Below, in pieces: positions 7,093-16,306 of a stretch of 64,000 nucleotides of DNA. Both the position numbers and the translations under genes were made by a program. The notes under the pieces were generated by a model. The model saw only the letters and a list, made by a program, of their open reading frames with translations, was not told the origin of the DNA and did not search any database. Source of the DNA: Lacipirellula parvula (lineage in GTDB: Bacteria; Planctomycetota; Planctomycetia; Pirellulales; Lacipirellulaceae); NCBI RefSeq assembly GCF_009177095.1, contig NZ_AP021861.1, positions 3,950,501 through 4,014,500 on the forward strand. Direction: 5' to 3'. The stretch's first letter is position 1. Every line of letters begins with the position of its first letter.

Positions 7093-9879
7093 CTACTTGC
7101 GAAGCGGCCGCCGCATGAAAGGCAACGCCGCAGCCGCCGCGGCTAGCAGCCCCCACGTCGCCGGTTCCGGCACCGCGGCGGTCGCCGTCGTCGCCGGCGG
7201 CGTCACGCCGCTGCCGAACTGCCGCTGCCACGCGAGGAAGTCGGCGCCGTCAACCTTGCCATCGCCGTTCGCGTCGCCGGTCGACTTCGTTCCACCGGCA
7301 GCCAGACCATAGTTCGTTTTCCACAAACCGAGGTCCGCGCTGTCGACGTCGCCGTCGAGATCGAAGTCCGCCGCAAAACCCGCCGCCGCTCCCGCGACGA
7401 GCGTCGCCGAGTTGGCCCCGTACTGAACGCTCCAAGTGTTGGCGCCGTTCGTGGTGATCGCGGCGAACGTCCCGGCAAGACCGCCCGTCGTGGTGAGAAT
7501 GGGGAAGGTCGCCCCCGTCGCCGCGACGAAGCCAGTTGGCACAACGACGTTCAGCGTGCCATCGAGCGTAGCAGCGCCATTCACGGCAAGCTTGTCGAAG
7601 CCAGTGCCGTCGAGATCAATGTCAAAGAACGACCCGGTTCCGAAGCCGACGTTGCCCGAAACAGTCAACTGGCCGATCGTCACCCCGGGGTTGATCCGGC
7701 CGTTCGCGACGACCGAGACATTCGATGCATCGCCAGCCGTGCCGACAAAGCCGGTGCCACCGAGCGTGCCGCCGTCGATGACCGAAACGTCGCCGGTCCC
7801 CACGGCCGAGCCAGTCGTGTTGTTGGCGAGCAGCGGCCCTTGGTCGACGATCGTCCCGCCGTCGTAGGTGTTCGCCGCAGTGAGCGCGAGAGCACCGTTG
7901 CCGATCTTCGTCAGGCTGGCGCCCGTGCCGCTGATGACGCCGCTCACGATCGCATCGACCGCCTGCGTGCCATCGCGGCCGTTGATCGTCCGCGGCGCCC
8001 CAGCCAGGTCGATCGGGTTCTGAAATTCGATCGTTCCATCCGATCCGGTCGCACTCAGCAATAGGTTGCCCGAGACAAACCCGTCGCCCCACACGAGCGG
8101 CGCCGCAGCCCCGCCGATGTTCACCTTGCGATTGCCGCCGTACGCCGCGAAGCCGGCATTGAAGGTCGCCCCAAACTGAATCTGCCCCGGCCCCGTGCCG
8201 ATGCCGCTGGTAAAGTCCGACGCCCCCAGCCCGATCGTGCCGCCGCTGGCGGAGATCTGAATGTTCGCGATGTTGCCGCCGGTGACGCCGCCCGGAATCG
8301 AGTTGGCGTTCGTAAGGATAACGACGCCGTTGTTAATGAGCGTGGCGCCGGTGTAGGTGTTCGCAGCCGCGAACTCGACGTTGCCCGGCTGCGTTTTGTT
8401 GAGCGAGCCAGAACCGCTGATCACGCCCGTGAGCCGCGCGTCGAGATCGGCAGTGCCGTTGCGAACCGCCAGCACGCGGGTCGAGGCGCCGAGGTCGATC
8501 GGATTGGTGAACGTGATCGTCCCCGCAGCATTGTCATCCGAGAGCACAAAATTGTTCGCCGCGAAGCTGTTCAAACCCCACGCCATGCCGGCGCCTCCAT
8601 TGAGCGTCACCGTATGATTCCCGCTGAACGCCGCAAAGCCGCCGTTGCCGGTGGTGAATTGCAACTGGCCAGGCCCCGTGCCGAGCGTGCCGTTATAGTC
8701 GCCGATCACGAGCCCAAGCAACCCGCCAGCCCGCAGCGTCACGTTGGTCGTTGCCGGCAGCGCTTCAGCGTGCTCAAGCACGAGGGCGCCATTGTTGACG
8801 ATCGTCGGTCCGGCGTAGGTGTTCTTAGCCGCCAGAGCGAGGGCGCCCGGCCCCATCTTGGTGAGCGTCGCCGCGCTGTTCGAGCTGATCTCGCTCGTGA
8901 TCCGCGCTTCGATCGGCGCCGGACCTTCGTACGTCCGGATGGTGCGGTTCGCCGCGCCGATGTTGAGGGGGTTCTCGAAAACGACCGTGTGGGTCGCCGT
9001 CGTCGAACCAAACGTCAACTCGCCGAACGTCGCTCCTGCATCGCCCCACACGATCGGCGCCGAGGCCCCGCCGAAGTTGACCACGCGGTTCGCCCCGTAG
9101 GCGGCGAAGCCGTTCGTGCCGACGTTGTTGAACTGAATCTGATCAGGCCCCGTGCCGATGCTGCGTTTCAAGTCGCTGGCGCCCAGGCCCAACACCGATG
9201 CGTCGTTCAAGGCAATATTGCTCGTGCCGCCAGCGGCGCCGAGGCCGCCGGGGATCGAGTTGGCGTTGTTCAACCGCACCGTCGTGTAGTTGGCGCCGCC
9301 GGTGCCGCCGATCACCGTGCCGCCGGCATACGTCCCCGCTCCCTCGAGGATGACGTCCCCCGTGCCGCTCGTGCCGCGATTAATCAGCAAGTTGCCGCCG
9401 CCCGAAAAGCCTTGGGCAAAGCGGATCGAATCGTTGTCGAACTGCGAGATCGTCAGCTGCGAGTTGAAGATCAGCGGTGCATCAACGACGCTCAGCCCCG
9501 TCCCTTCGGCGGAGTTGCTGTTGGACACCAACCCCGTGCCGCTGAAGGTAAGCGTGTTCGTCGCCGAGCCAATGATGGTCGTCGGCGAGACGTCGGTAAC
9601 GAGCACCCCTTTGTTGATCGTGAGCGAATCAAGTTCAATCGCTTGGCCCAGGTTGATCGTCAGCGGCCCCGTCGGCGCCGGCAGAATCGCTGTAGCGCCC
9701 GGACCGTTCGGAAACGGCTGCGGCGGCGAGGGGCCCCAATTATTGGCGTCGTTCCACGCTTGCGTCCCGCTCGTCGGCACAAAGTCCGCCCCCGCCGCTT
9801 GTCGGCGATCGCCGAGCGACGCCGCCGCAATCCCCATAGCGCCCCACACGGTCGCCTGCCACGTGATTCTCCGTTTCAT
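7093..9879 (-). CDS. Autotransporter-type beta-strand-repeat protein with dockerin-like and PEP-CTERM tails
   Basis: The 928-residue exoprotein has a signal peptide (MKRRITWQATVWGAMGIAAA) and a right-handed beta-helix-like body made of passenger-associated strand repeats. These are recognisable from recurring NTYAGPTIVNNGALVLE and NTYTGATLINNGVVIL patterns and at least four related blocks of the type GTGPGQIQFG with a GG.. WGD continuation. Near residue 850 a dockerin-like pair (DLDGDVDSADLGLWKTNYG, then DANGDGKVDGADFLAWQRQ) precedes a PEP-CTERM tail (AVPEPATWGLLAAAAAALP, then RRPLRK). There is no outer-membrane autotransporter barrel. It is probably a surface or matrix structural protein. 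A GGGAGA ribosome-binding-like sequence precedes the ATG. Confidence 0.85.
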   Translation of the reverse strand: MKRRITWQATVWGAMGIAAASLGDRRQAAGADFVPTSGTQAWNDANNWGPSPPQPFPNGPGATAILPAPTGPLTINLGQAIELDSLTINKGVLVTDVSPTTIIGSATNTLTFSGTGLVSNSNSAEGTGLSVVDAPLIFNSQLTISQFDNDSIRFAQGFSGGGNLLINRGTSGTGDVILEGAGTYAGGTVIGGTGGANYTTVRLNNANSIPGGLGAAGGTSNIALNDASVLGLGASDLKRSIGTGPDQIQFNNVGTNGFAAYGANRVVNFGGASAPIVWGDAGATFGELTFGSTTATHTVVFENPLNIGAANRTIRTYEGPAPIEARITSEISSNSAATLTKMGPGALALAAKNTYAGPTIVNNGALVLEHAEALPATTNVTLRAGGLLGLVIGDYNGTLGTGPGQLQFTTGNGGFAAFSGNHTVTLNGGAGMAWGLNSFAANNFVLSDDNAAGTITFTNPIDLGASTRVLAVRNGTADLDARLTGVISGSGSLNKTQPGNVEFAAANTYTGATLINNGVVILTNANSIPGGVTGGNIANIQISASGGTIGLGASDFTSGIGTGPGQIQFGATFNAGFAAYGGNRKVNIGGAAAPLVWGDGFVSGNLLLSATGSDGTIEFQNPIDLAGAPRTINGRDGTQAVDAIVSGVISGTGASLTKIGNGALALTAANTYDGGTIVDQGPLLANNTTGSAVGTGDVSVIDGGTLGGTGFVGTAGDASNVSVVANGRINPGVTIGQLTVSGNVGFGTGSFFDIDLDGTGFDKLAVNGAATLDGTLNVVVPTGFVAATGATFPILTTTGGLAGTFAAITTNGANTWSVQYGANSATLVAGAAAGFAADFDLDGDVDSADLGLWKTNYGLAAGGTKSTGDANGDGKVDGADFLAWQRQFGSGVTPPATTATAAVPEPATWGLLAAAAAALPFMRRPLRK

Positions 9880-10034
9880 ATTTCATCTCCCAGAAAGGTT
9901 TGATACTTGATGATTCGTTGCCGGAAGCGCAGCCGCCCCCGCGCGCAGCGTGCCGACGAGCCGCAGCTTCACTCGGCTAAAAACGCACCTAACAAGCGAT
10001 GCCACAACAGCGCTCGGACGAGGCTGAGAAAGAT

Positions 10035-10070
10035 CGCGCAGTCGACAGGCCCCCGCTCGTCGACTGCGCG
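10035..10070. repeat. Perfect 12-bp inverted repeat
   Basis: CGCGCAGTCGAC (10035-10046) and GTCGACTGCGCG (10059-10070) are exact inverse complements separated by 12 bases. The repeat lies in the long divergent intergenic region and could be an operator, or a stem of a small RNA ending at the hairpin near 10153-10181. Confidence 0.6.
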
Positions 10071-10152
10071 AAGAAGTGCGTCATGCAAACATCCGCCGGA
10101 AACAGAGCGCGCTTCCGGCTTTCCAGTTCGCCGCGCAACAAAGAAGACAAAC

Positions 10153-10181
10153 GCCGCCGCGTTCGCCGCGGTAGGCTTTTT
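10153..10181 (+). terminator. Orphan terminator-like hairpin
   Basis: CCGCG (10157-10161) pairs with CGCGG (10167-10171), extended by GCC/GGC at 10153-10155 and 10174-10176, and is followed by five Ts. No coding gene on the plus strand ends here, so if real it would terminate a non-coding transcript or the 5' leader of the peroxidase gene. Confidence 0.4.
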
Positions 10182-10739
10182 CAGAGGGCTCGCTGCCGCT
10201 GTGCCGGTCGCATGGCGCCAAGGCTGAACGAAGCGAGCTAGGTTGCCGATCGCTGAACGCAATCGACGTGCCACTTGGTTCGCTGCAGCGGGAATGCCCT
10301 GCAGTTGCAGCCGTTAAGGGGAATCGCGTCGCGAACAGCGCTAGCAACCAGCATCGGCGCCCAACGACCTGAGAACCGGCCACGGCGAGCCCGCGATATC
10401 CCGCGGCAGCCGTCCCCGACCAGAATCCGCGAGCCCCCTGCGCAGAAGTGAGAGAAACGCCGCATACTCGCGACGCGAATCGCCCTGAATCGGCTCCTCA
10501 ACTCGCCGGACTACGGGCCATTATGCCCGAGATTTCTCAGTCTCGACGAAGGTTATTTCCAACCAATTCATTCATGTTGACCCAGCCGCTGCTACCAGTA
10601 ATATGGACATGTTGCGCCGCCCCCGCTTGCCGGTCTCTCGCCTGGCCAGGGCGCAACGCCCGGAACAGAACAGAGAGCTTCTCCCCAGGGTCTTCGTGCG
10701 CCTCGCGTGCACGCTCCCGCGTTGTCCGCTGGAACCGCT

Positions 10740-12179
10740 ATGTCCCAACGTCGCGTCCCGCTGCTGCCTGCGCTCTTGGCACTGACCGTTCTCAACGGAG
10801 TTGCCGCCTCCCTCCGCGCCGATTCGCCCGGCGTCCCCGCCCTCCCGGCGACGACGGCGAACTACCGCAAGTACGCCGTCGACGACCTGCCGCAATACTT
10901 CAAGGCGGGTGCGATCGCGAGCATGAACAACACGCCGAGAGATCCTGTCACAAACGCTCTGATAAATGACATTTCGAACGCTGGCGCCACGCTAGGCCGC
11001 GTGTTGTTTTACGACGAACGGCTTTCCCACAATGACGGCCTGAGCTGTTCTTCCTGCCACCGACAAGCCAACGACTTTTCTGACCCCAGTCCAAAGAGCA
11101 CGGGATTCGAGGGTGGCCATACGCGCCGCCATTCAATGGGCCTCAGCAACGCAGCCTATTATGGCCCAAAGAGTTTCTTCTGGGACCAGCGGGCCGCGAC
11201 GCTCGAACAGCAAGTGCTGATGCCGATTCAAGACCCCGTCGAAATGGGGACGAACCTCACGCAACTCACGGCTGAGTTGTCCGCCACGAAGTTCTACCCT
11301 TCGCTCTTCCAGAACGCCTTCGGTTCCCCGGAGGTCACGTCGGACAAAATCTCGAAGGCCTTGTCGCAGTTCGTCCGCTCAATGGTTTCATACCAGTCGA
11401 AGTTCGATCAAGCAGTCAAATTGGGATCGCTCAGCAACCCGAACTACGCCGCCGCCGGCTATACTGCGCAAGAGCAACTCGGCGCCCAACTGTTCCACGG
11501 CGAGGGCCGCTGCAGTTCTTGTCACGTGACTGCCGCGCAAGTCGGCGATGCGCCGCGAAACATCGGCCTTGATGCGGACAGTTCCGCCGATCTCGGCGTA
11601 GCGTCGACGTCAATCGGCCAATTCAAAACGCCATCGCTCCGCAACGTCGAAGTCCGTGCCGGCTACACGCACGACGGCCGTTTCACATCGCTCGAGCAAG
11701 TGGTCGCATTCTATAGCAGCGGCATTCAAGACAATCCGTTCCTCGACCTCCGCCTGCGCGACAACTTCCTCGCCACGGGCCAGCCGTACCGTCCCAACTT
11801 CGACGCCACCGAGCAAGCGGCCCTCGTCGCTTTCCTGAAGACGCTCACCGACCAATCGTTCCTCAACAACGAACTCTTCAGCGATCCGTTCGAGGACTTG
11901 CCGGGCGACTTCAACAACGACGGCGAAGTCGATAGCGCCGATCTCGCCGTTTGGAAGACCGCCTTCGGCGCCACCGCCGGGGCCGACGCCGATGGAGACA
12001 ACGACTCCGACGGGCAAGACTTCCTCGTCTGGCAGCAGAACCTCGGCCGGTCGTGGGAAGATTTCGTCGGCGCCAACATTCCCACCGCCGCGGCAGTTCC
12101 CGAACCCTCGGCCGCCGCGATCCTCGCCATCGCGGCGATCGCACTGGCCCCGCTCCACCGCCGCCTCAAGCGCAGCTAG
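10740..12179 (+). CDS. Diheme cytochrome c peroxidase (MauG/CcpA type) with dockerin-like and PEP-CTERM tails
   Basis: The 479-residue product has a signal peptide (MSQRRVPLLPALLALTVLNG). Two c-type heme sites, CSSCH at residues 103-107 and CSSCH at 258-262, lie in the arrangement of bacterial diheme peroxidases. GRVLFYDERLS and TPSLRNVEVRAGYTHDGRF are characteristic stretches. A His-rich GGHTRRHSMGLSNAAYYG segment lies between the hemes. After the catalytic part come a dockerin-like pair (DFNNDGEVDSADLAVWKTA, DGQDFLVWQQNLG) and a PEP-CTERM tail (AVPEPSAAAILAIAAIAL, then HRRLKRS). The tails suggest surface attachment rather than a free periplasmic enzyme. The inner ATG at 10740 is chosen over an earlier one because it gives a clean signal peptide. 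Confidence 0.88.
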   Translation: MSQRRVPLLPALLALTVLNGVAASLRADSPGVPALPATTANYRKYAVDDLPQYFKAGAIASMNNTPRDPVTNALINDISNAGATLGRVLFYDERLSHNDGLSCSSCHRQANDFSDPSPKSTGFEGGHTRRHSMGLSNAAYYGPKSFFWDQRAATLEQQVLMPIQDPVEMGTNLTQLTAELSATKFYPSLFQNAFGSPEVTSDKISKALSQFVRSMVSYQSKFDQAVKLGSLSNPNYAAAGYTAQEQLGAQLFHGEGRCSSCHVTAAQVGDAPRNIGLDADSSADLGVASTSIGQFKTPSLRNVEVRAGYTHDGRFTSLEQVVAFYSSGIQDNPFLDLRLRDNFLATGQPYRPNFDATEQAALVAFLKTLTDQSFLNNELFSDPFEDLPGDFNNDGEVDSADLAVWKTAFGATAGADADGDNDSDGQDFLVWQQNLGRSWEDFVGANIPTAAAVPEPSAAAILAIAAIALAPLHRRLKRS

Positions 12180-12209
12180 AAAGCAGCGTCGCCCCCAACT
12201 AAATGTTGT

Positions 12210-12305
12210 GGCTCCCTCCCCCTTGAGGGGAGGGCTGGGGAGGGGGTGGAACGTTGGTACCCGCTTCAATCACCCCTCCCTAACCCTCCCCCTCAAGGGG
12301 AGGGG
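12210..12305. repeat. Family D long palindromic element, copy 1
   Basis: The GC-rich arms are built from CCCTCCCCCTTGAGGGGAGG on the left and its inverse relative on the right, separated by about 40 bases containing GGAACGTTGGTACC. It lies between convergent genes (the peroxidase and the PBP4-type peptidase). A second copy in opposite orientation is at 18323-18417. Confidence 0.85.
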
Positions 12306-12361
12306 ACCTCATGGTTCAATTTTCCTGGGGCCGATAAGCGCACTTGTCACGCCGCCAACCG

Positions 12362-13819
12362 CTACGGTTGGTACTTCACCAACTCTCGCCAAACCTGCTG
12401 CCGCAGGTCAAACACCGGCTGGTTGTTGCCAATAAACCCATTGGCCAGCAGCGAGAAGCCAAGCCGCCGCCCATCGAGCGTCCGCAAGTAGCCCGACATC
12501 GTCGAGACGCTCGACATGCTCCCTCCCTTCGCCGAAACGCGCGGGGCGTCCGACTGATCACTCGCTCCCTCAAGGTCGGCGTCCGTCAGCTTCACCTCCG
12601 ACGTTGGCAGCGATTGGAAGAACGGCTCGAAGTCCTCGCTCGCGTTGAGGTACTTCAGCAGCCGCAGCGCTGAATCGGCGGTGATGAGGTCGTAACGCGA
12701 GAGCCCCGAGCCGTCGACGATCCGGAACGAGCCCGGTTCGAGCTTCGCGGTCTCAACGAGCCAATCGCTAATCGCCTTGGCGCCTTGCGGCCAATCAGGC
12801 CGCTTCGCCCCCTTCGCGATCGCGATCTCATGAAGCAGCACCTCGCCGACGGCGTTCTCGCTCACATGATTGAAATGCTTGAGCGTCTCGGCAAGCGTCG
12901 GCCCCTCGTGGACCAATTCTCGCGGCTCGACGCCCGCTCGCGCCGGGGGAGCAGCGCCCTTCGCGGGGGGCGCGAAGGCCACCCCCTCGTCGGCCAACAT
13001 CTGCGTAAACATCCCCGCCGCCCACGGCCCCGGGTCGTGCATCGTCATCTGCACCGACTGCGACTCCGCAAGCTTCCGATCGCCGCGGTACTCGATCGCC
13101 TCCGTATACGGCCGCCGCGTCGCTAGGGCGTCGCCGTACGCCGTCTGCTCGTCGACGCTAAACAATTCCGGCGAAACCGACGGCGGATCGAGTTTTGCGT
13201 AGACAAACCCTTCGCTGTCGGGCATCAGCTTCACGGTGAGGACGTTGAAGTCGACCATCAACGGCGTCACCGACATGTTGTAGTACGCCGGCTCGTCGTC
13301 CCACATCCACCCCGGGCCTTTTAACCGCGGAGCGTAGCGAGAATTATCGACGACCACTTTGCCGACGATCTTTTTGATCCCCAGTTCCTCCACGACCCGC
13401 TTGGCAAGCTTGCGGAGGTCTTTGCTCGTGAGCATCGCATCGCCGCCGCCGATCAGCAGCAGGTTGCCATGCAGCACGCCGTCGACGACGTCGCCGTCGG
13501 TGCGGACGATCGTCTTGAACCGGTGTTCCGGACCGAACAAATCGAGCGCGCACGCGGAGGTGTAAATCTTGAGATTCGACGCCGGCACTTGGAACCGATC
13601 ACCGCCACGGTCGTAGATCGTTTCCCCCGTCTCGAGGTCGATCACCTTGAGCGTCACCGTCGTCCGCTTCGCGGTCGGGTGGGAGTCGAGCACTTCATCA
13701 AGCCGCTTTTGCAACTCCGCCGCGCTCAGCGGTTCGGCGGCGTGGAGCGGGCAGGCTGCCGACAAACAAGCGGCCAGCGACAAACAAACAACAGACAGCA
13801 AACGAACGAACATCGGCAA
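12362..13819 (-). CDS. dacB: D-alanyl-D-alanine carboxypeptidase/endopeptidase, PBP4 type (S13)
   Basis: The 485-residue product has a signal peptide ending near PLHAAEP and trims or cleaves peptidoglycan peptide cross-links in the periplasm. Active-site motifs are SxxK as S81-N-L-K84 and SxN as S320-E-N322, with the family-typical VDGSGLSRYDLIT near 368. The third motif, normally KTG, reads K431-G-G-S, so the central Thr is replaced by Gly. The large insert between motifs 1 and 2 is present, as expected for class C low-mass PBPs. It is transcribed divergently from the MoxR operon. The length fits the family. Confidence 0.9.
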   Translation of the reverse strand: MPMFVRLLSVVCLSLAACLSAACPLHAAEPLSAAELQKRLDEVLDSHPTAKRTTVTLKVIDLETGETIYDRGGDRFQVPASNLKIYTSACALDLFGPEHRFKTIVRTDGDVVDGVLHGNLLLIGGGDAMLTSKDLRKLAKRVVEELGIKKIVGKVVVDNSRYAPRLKGPGWMWDDEPAYYNMSVTPLMVDFNVLTVKLMPDSEGFVYAKLDPPSVSPELFSVDEQTAYGDALATRRPYTEAIEYRGDRKLAESQSVQMTMHDPGPWAAGMFTQMLADEGVAFAPPAKGAAPPARAGVEPRELVHEGPTLAETLKHFNHVSENAVGEVLLHEIAIAKGAKRPDWPQGAKAISDWLVETAKLEPGSFRIVDGSGLSRYDLITADSALRLLKYLNASEDFEPFFQSLPTSEVKLTDADLEGASDQSDAPRVSAKGGSMSSVSTMSGYLRTLDGRRLGFSLLANGFIGNNQPVFDLRQQVWRELVKYQP

Positions 13820-13950
13820 CTCCCACGAACCAGGCGACCCCAGGGCGGATCGGCCGCCCGGACCTCTCCAGTGTATCTCGCCGACCCCGCGGCAGTTAAG
13901 CTACAAGGGTCGCCGCGAGACCATTTTGCATCTCTTACGGAACCGCAACG

Positions 13951-14934
13951 GTGGCTGAGAATCCCGCAGAGAAACCTCGCTCGCTCGACGTCACGGCCGT
14001 CAGCCGGCGGATCATCGCCAACGTCGAGCAGGTCGTCGTCGGCAAACGGCAACAAATCGTCCAAGCCCTGGTTGCGTGGTTCTGCGAAGGACACGTCCTG
14101 CTCGAAGACGTCCCCGGCGTGGCGAAGACGATCCTCGCCCGCGCGTTCGCCCGCAGCGTCGGCTGCGAGTTCAAGCGGATCCAATGCACGCCCGACCTGC
14201 TGCCGACCGACGTCACCGGCGGCTCGATTTTTAATCAGAAGCTGGGCGAGTTCGAGTTCCGCGCCGGCCCGATCTTCGCGCAAGTGGTGCTGGCCGACGA
14301 GATCAATCGCGCAACGCCGCGGACACAGGCGGCGCTCCTCGAAGCGATGGCCGAGAGTTCCGTCACGATCGACGGCCAAACGCACCGCCTGAAGCCGCCG
14401 TTCCTGCTGATCGCAACGCAAAACCCGGTCGACCACGAAGGAACCTTCCCGCTACCCGAAGCGCAGCTCGATCGGTTCCTCATCAAGCTCTCGCTCGGCT
14501 ACCCGTCGCTCGACGAGGAATCCCAAATGCTCGAGATGCTCAAGCGTGAGCATCCGCTCGACAAGCTGCAGCCCGTCATTACTGCCGAACAACTCGTCGC
14601 GTGTCAGCGGGCCGTGCGAACGGTGCACGTCGATCCGAAGATTCGCCGCTACATCACCGAAATCGTCCACGCCACGCGCGGCCATCACGACGTGCGGCTC
14701 GGCGGCAGTCCGCGGGCGTCGATTGCTCTCTACCGCAGTTCGCAGGCGGTCGCGGCAATCCGCGGCCGAAACTTCGTCGAACCCGACGATGTGAAGCAGA
14801 TCGTGCCGGCCGTGTTGGGGCACCGCATTATCTTGCAGCCCGAAAGCCGGCTGCAAAACGTGACGGTCGCCGAAATCTTGACCGACGTCCTCGACCAGAC
14901 GAAGGCCCCCGTGCTCGAACCGGCGGCCCGCTAG
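13951..14934 (+). CDS. MoxR-family AAA+ ATPase
   Basis: The 327-residue product has a modified Walker A (DVPGVAKT, residues 53-60), as is usual in MoxR proteins, and Walker B VVLADEIN with D115-E116. The family stretches TPDLLPTDVTG and LLIATQNPVDHEGTFPLPEA are present. MoxR ATPases act as chaperone-like partners of VWA or DUF58 proteins, and here the DUF58 gene follows after 35 bases. The start codon is GTG; the upstream region is shared with the divergent PBP4 gene. Confidence 0.93.
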   Translation: MAENPAEKPRSLDVTAVSRRIIANVEQVVVGKRQQIVQALVAWFCEGHVLLEDVPGVAKTILARAFARSVGCEFKRIQCTPDLLPTDVTGGSIFNQKLGEFEFRAGPIFAQVVLADEINRATPRTQAALLEAMAESSVTIDGQTHRLKPPFLLIATQNPVDHEGTFPLPEAQLDRFLIKLSLGYPSLDEESQMLEMLKREHPLDKLQPVITAEQLVACQRAVRTVHVDPKIRRYITEIVHATRGHHDVRLGGSPRASIALYRSSQAVAAIRGRNFVEPDDVKQIVPAVLGHRIILQPESRLQNVTVAEILTDVLDQTKAPVLEPAAR

Positions 14935-14969
14935 TCGACTGCCCGCGTTAACTCCCCGAGAATCTCCTC

Positions 14970-16277
14970 ATGCGATGGCTCGTCGGCGCTGCGATGCTGC
15001 TGGTCGTTGCCGCGCTGCTCGGCCTGGGGCTACTCGCGTACGCGATGTACGCCCTCATCGGCGTCATCGCACTGAGCCGAGTGCTCGCCAACCTCTGGTC
15101 GCGCGAACTCTCCGCCACCCGCGAGATGAGTCGCGACCAAGTGAAGATCGGCGAGACGATTGCGATCGTCACCGTGCTAGAAAATAACAGCTGGTTCCCC
15201 GTGCCGTGGCTGCTGCTCGAGGATCTGCTGCCGCGGCGGGCGCTCATGTTTGATACGCCAAATTTGCAGATCAACGGCCGACGGCTGCAACTCGTTTCCT
15301 TCCAGGGACGCGGCCGGAAGACCTTGCTCTACCAACTAAAATGCAATCGCCGCGGCTACTACCAAATCGGCCCGCTCGTGGCGGAAACGGGCGACGTCTT
15401 CGGGCTCTACCGCCGCTACCGCGTGCTCACCGCTCCTCACTTTCTGCTGGCGCTACCGGAAGTGATTCCGCTCGCCGGCTTCGACGTCGCCTCGCGGCGG
15501 CCGCTCGGCGAAGTGCGGATGACGCACCGGCTGTTCGAAGATCCGACCCGCATCGCCGGCGTCCGCGGTTACCAAGCGGGCGATCCGCTCAACCGCATCC
15601 ACTGGGGCGCCACGGCCCGCACGGCAACGCTCCACAGCAAGATTTACGAACCGTCGACCGTGGCCGGCGTGACGATCTTGCTCGACTTCCACGAACAATC
15701 GTACGACCCGAAGCACGAGCCGGTCCGCTCGGAACTTGCCGTTACTGCCGCGGCGTCGATTGCCGGCGCCGTGTGCGAAATGGGTCAGCAAGTCGGCCTC
15801 GCCACGAACGGCCGCGATGCGGCAGATCGTATTCGGACCGAAGGCTGGAGCCACGACCAACTCCGCAGCCGCAAACTCGCCCAAGCCGCCGGCATGCGCG
15901 ATCGCAGCGAACGGCTCCGCCCCGTCGTCGTCCCCACCGGCCGCAGCAACACGCAGCTGCAGCAGATCCTCCGCACACTCGCGCGAGTAGAGAAAACCGA
16001 CGGCCTCACGTTTTCGCAGCTGGTGTTCGAAGTGACGAGCCGCCTGCCGCGTAGCGCGACGGTGATCGCGATCCTCTCGCACGTCACGCCCGCGACGGCG
16101 ATCGCCCTCGGCACGCTCCGCCGCCGCGGGTTTGCGGTGACCGCGATCGTCAACACCTTTAACGAATATGATTACGCTCAGATTGCCGGGCCGCTGATCG
16201 CCGAGCAGATCGACGTCCGCCAGCTCCGCGATCGCGCGGCGATTCCCCAAGTCTGCCTGAAGTGCCTGTTGCGATAG
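14970..16277 (+). CDS. DUF58 domain-containing membrane protein
   Basis: The 435-residue product has two N-terminal hydrophobic segments (residues ~1-40) and then a soluble region. The DUF58 signature is DPTRIAGVRGYQAGDPLNRI followed by HWGATART (about residues 190-218). The C-terminal part has a VWA-like layout, with VTILLDFHEQSYDP and a putative beta-alpha fold to the end. DUF58 proteins occur with MoxR ATPases and are thought to work in envelope or metal-cofactor assembly; the exact role is unknown. It is the second gene of a three-gene operon, starting 35 bases after the MoxR gene. Confidence 0.88.
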   Translation: MRWLVGAAMLLVVAALLGLGLLAYAMYALIGVIALSRVLANLWSRELSATREMSRDQVKIGETIAIVTVLENNSWFPVPWLLLEDLLPRRALMFDTPNLQINGRRLQLVSFQGRGRKTLLYQLKCNRRGYYQIGPLVAETGDVFGLYRRYRVLTAPHFLLALPEVIPLAGFDVASRRPLGEVRMTHRLFEDPTRIAGVRGYQAGDPLNRIHWGATARTATLHSKIYEPSTVAGVTILLDFHEQSYDPKHEPVRSELAVTAAASIAGAVCEMGQQVGLATNGRDAADRIRTEGWSHDQLRSRKLAQAAGMRDRSERLRPVVVPTGRSNTQLQQILRTLARVEKTDGLTFSQLVFEVTSRLPRSATVIAILSHVTPATAIALGTLRRRGFAVTAIVNTFNEYDYAQIAGPLIAEQIDVRQLRDRAAIPQVCLKCLLR

Positions 16278-16306
16278 CGCGTTCTCACACGTACGGTTCG
16301 ACTCCG

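Larger units (their letters stand above)
9880..10739. other. Long divergent intergenic region
   Basis: This 860-base gap separates divergently transcribed genes and must hold both promoters. No credible CDS was found; the short open frames have no ribosome binding sites and are rich in Arg and Ser, as is typical of GC-rich noise. It contains a 12-bp perfect inverted repeat and a terminator-like hairpin, listed separately, which could belong to a small RNA. Confidence 0.5.

Noticed and set aside
8614-9903. Plus-strand open frame of 429 codons opposite the beta-strand-repeat gene
   Set aside because: The opposite strand has a signal peptide, recognised repeats, a PEP-CTERM tail and a terminator. 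The plus-strand product is Arg-rich noise.
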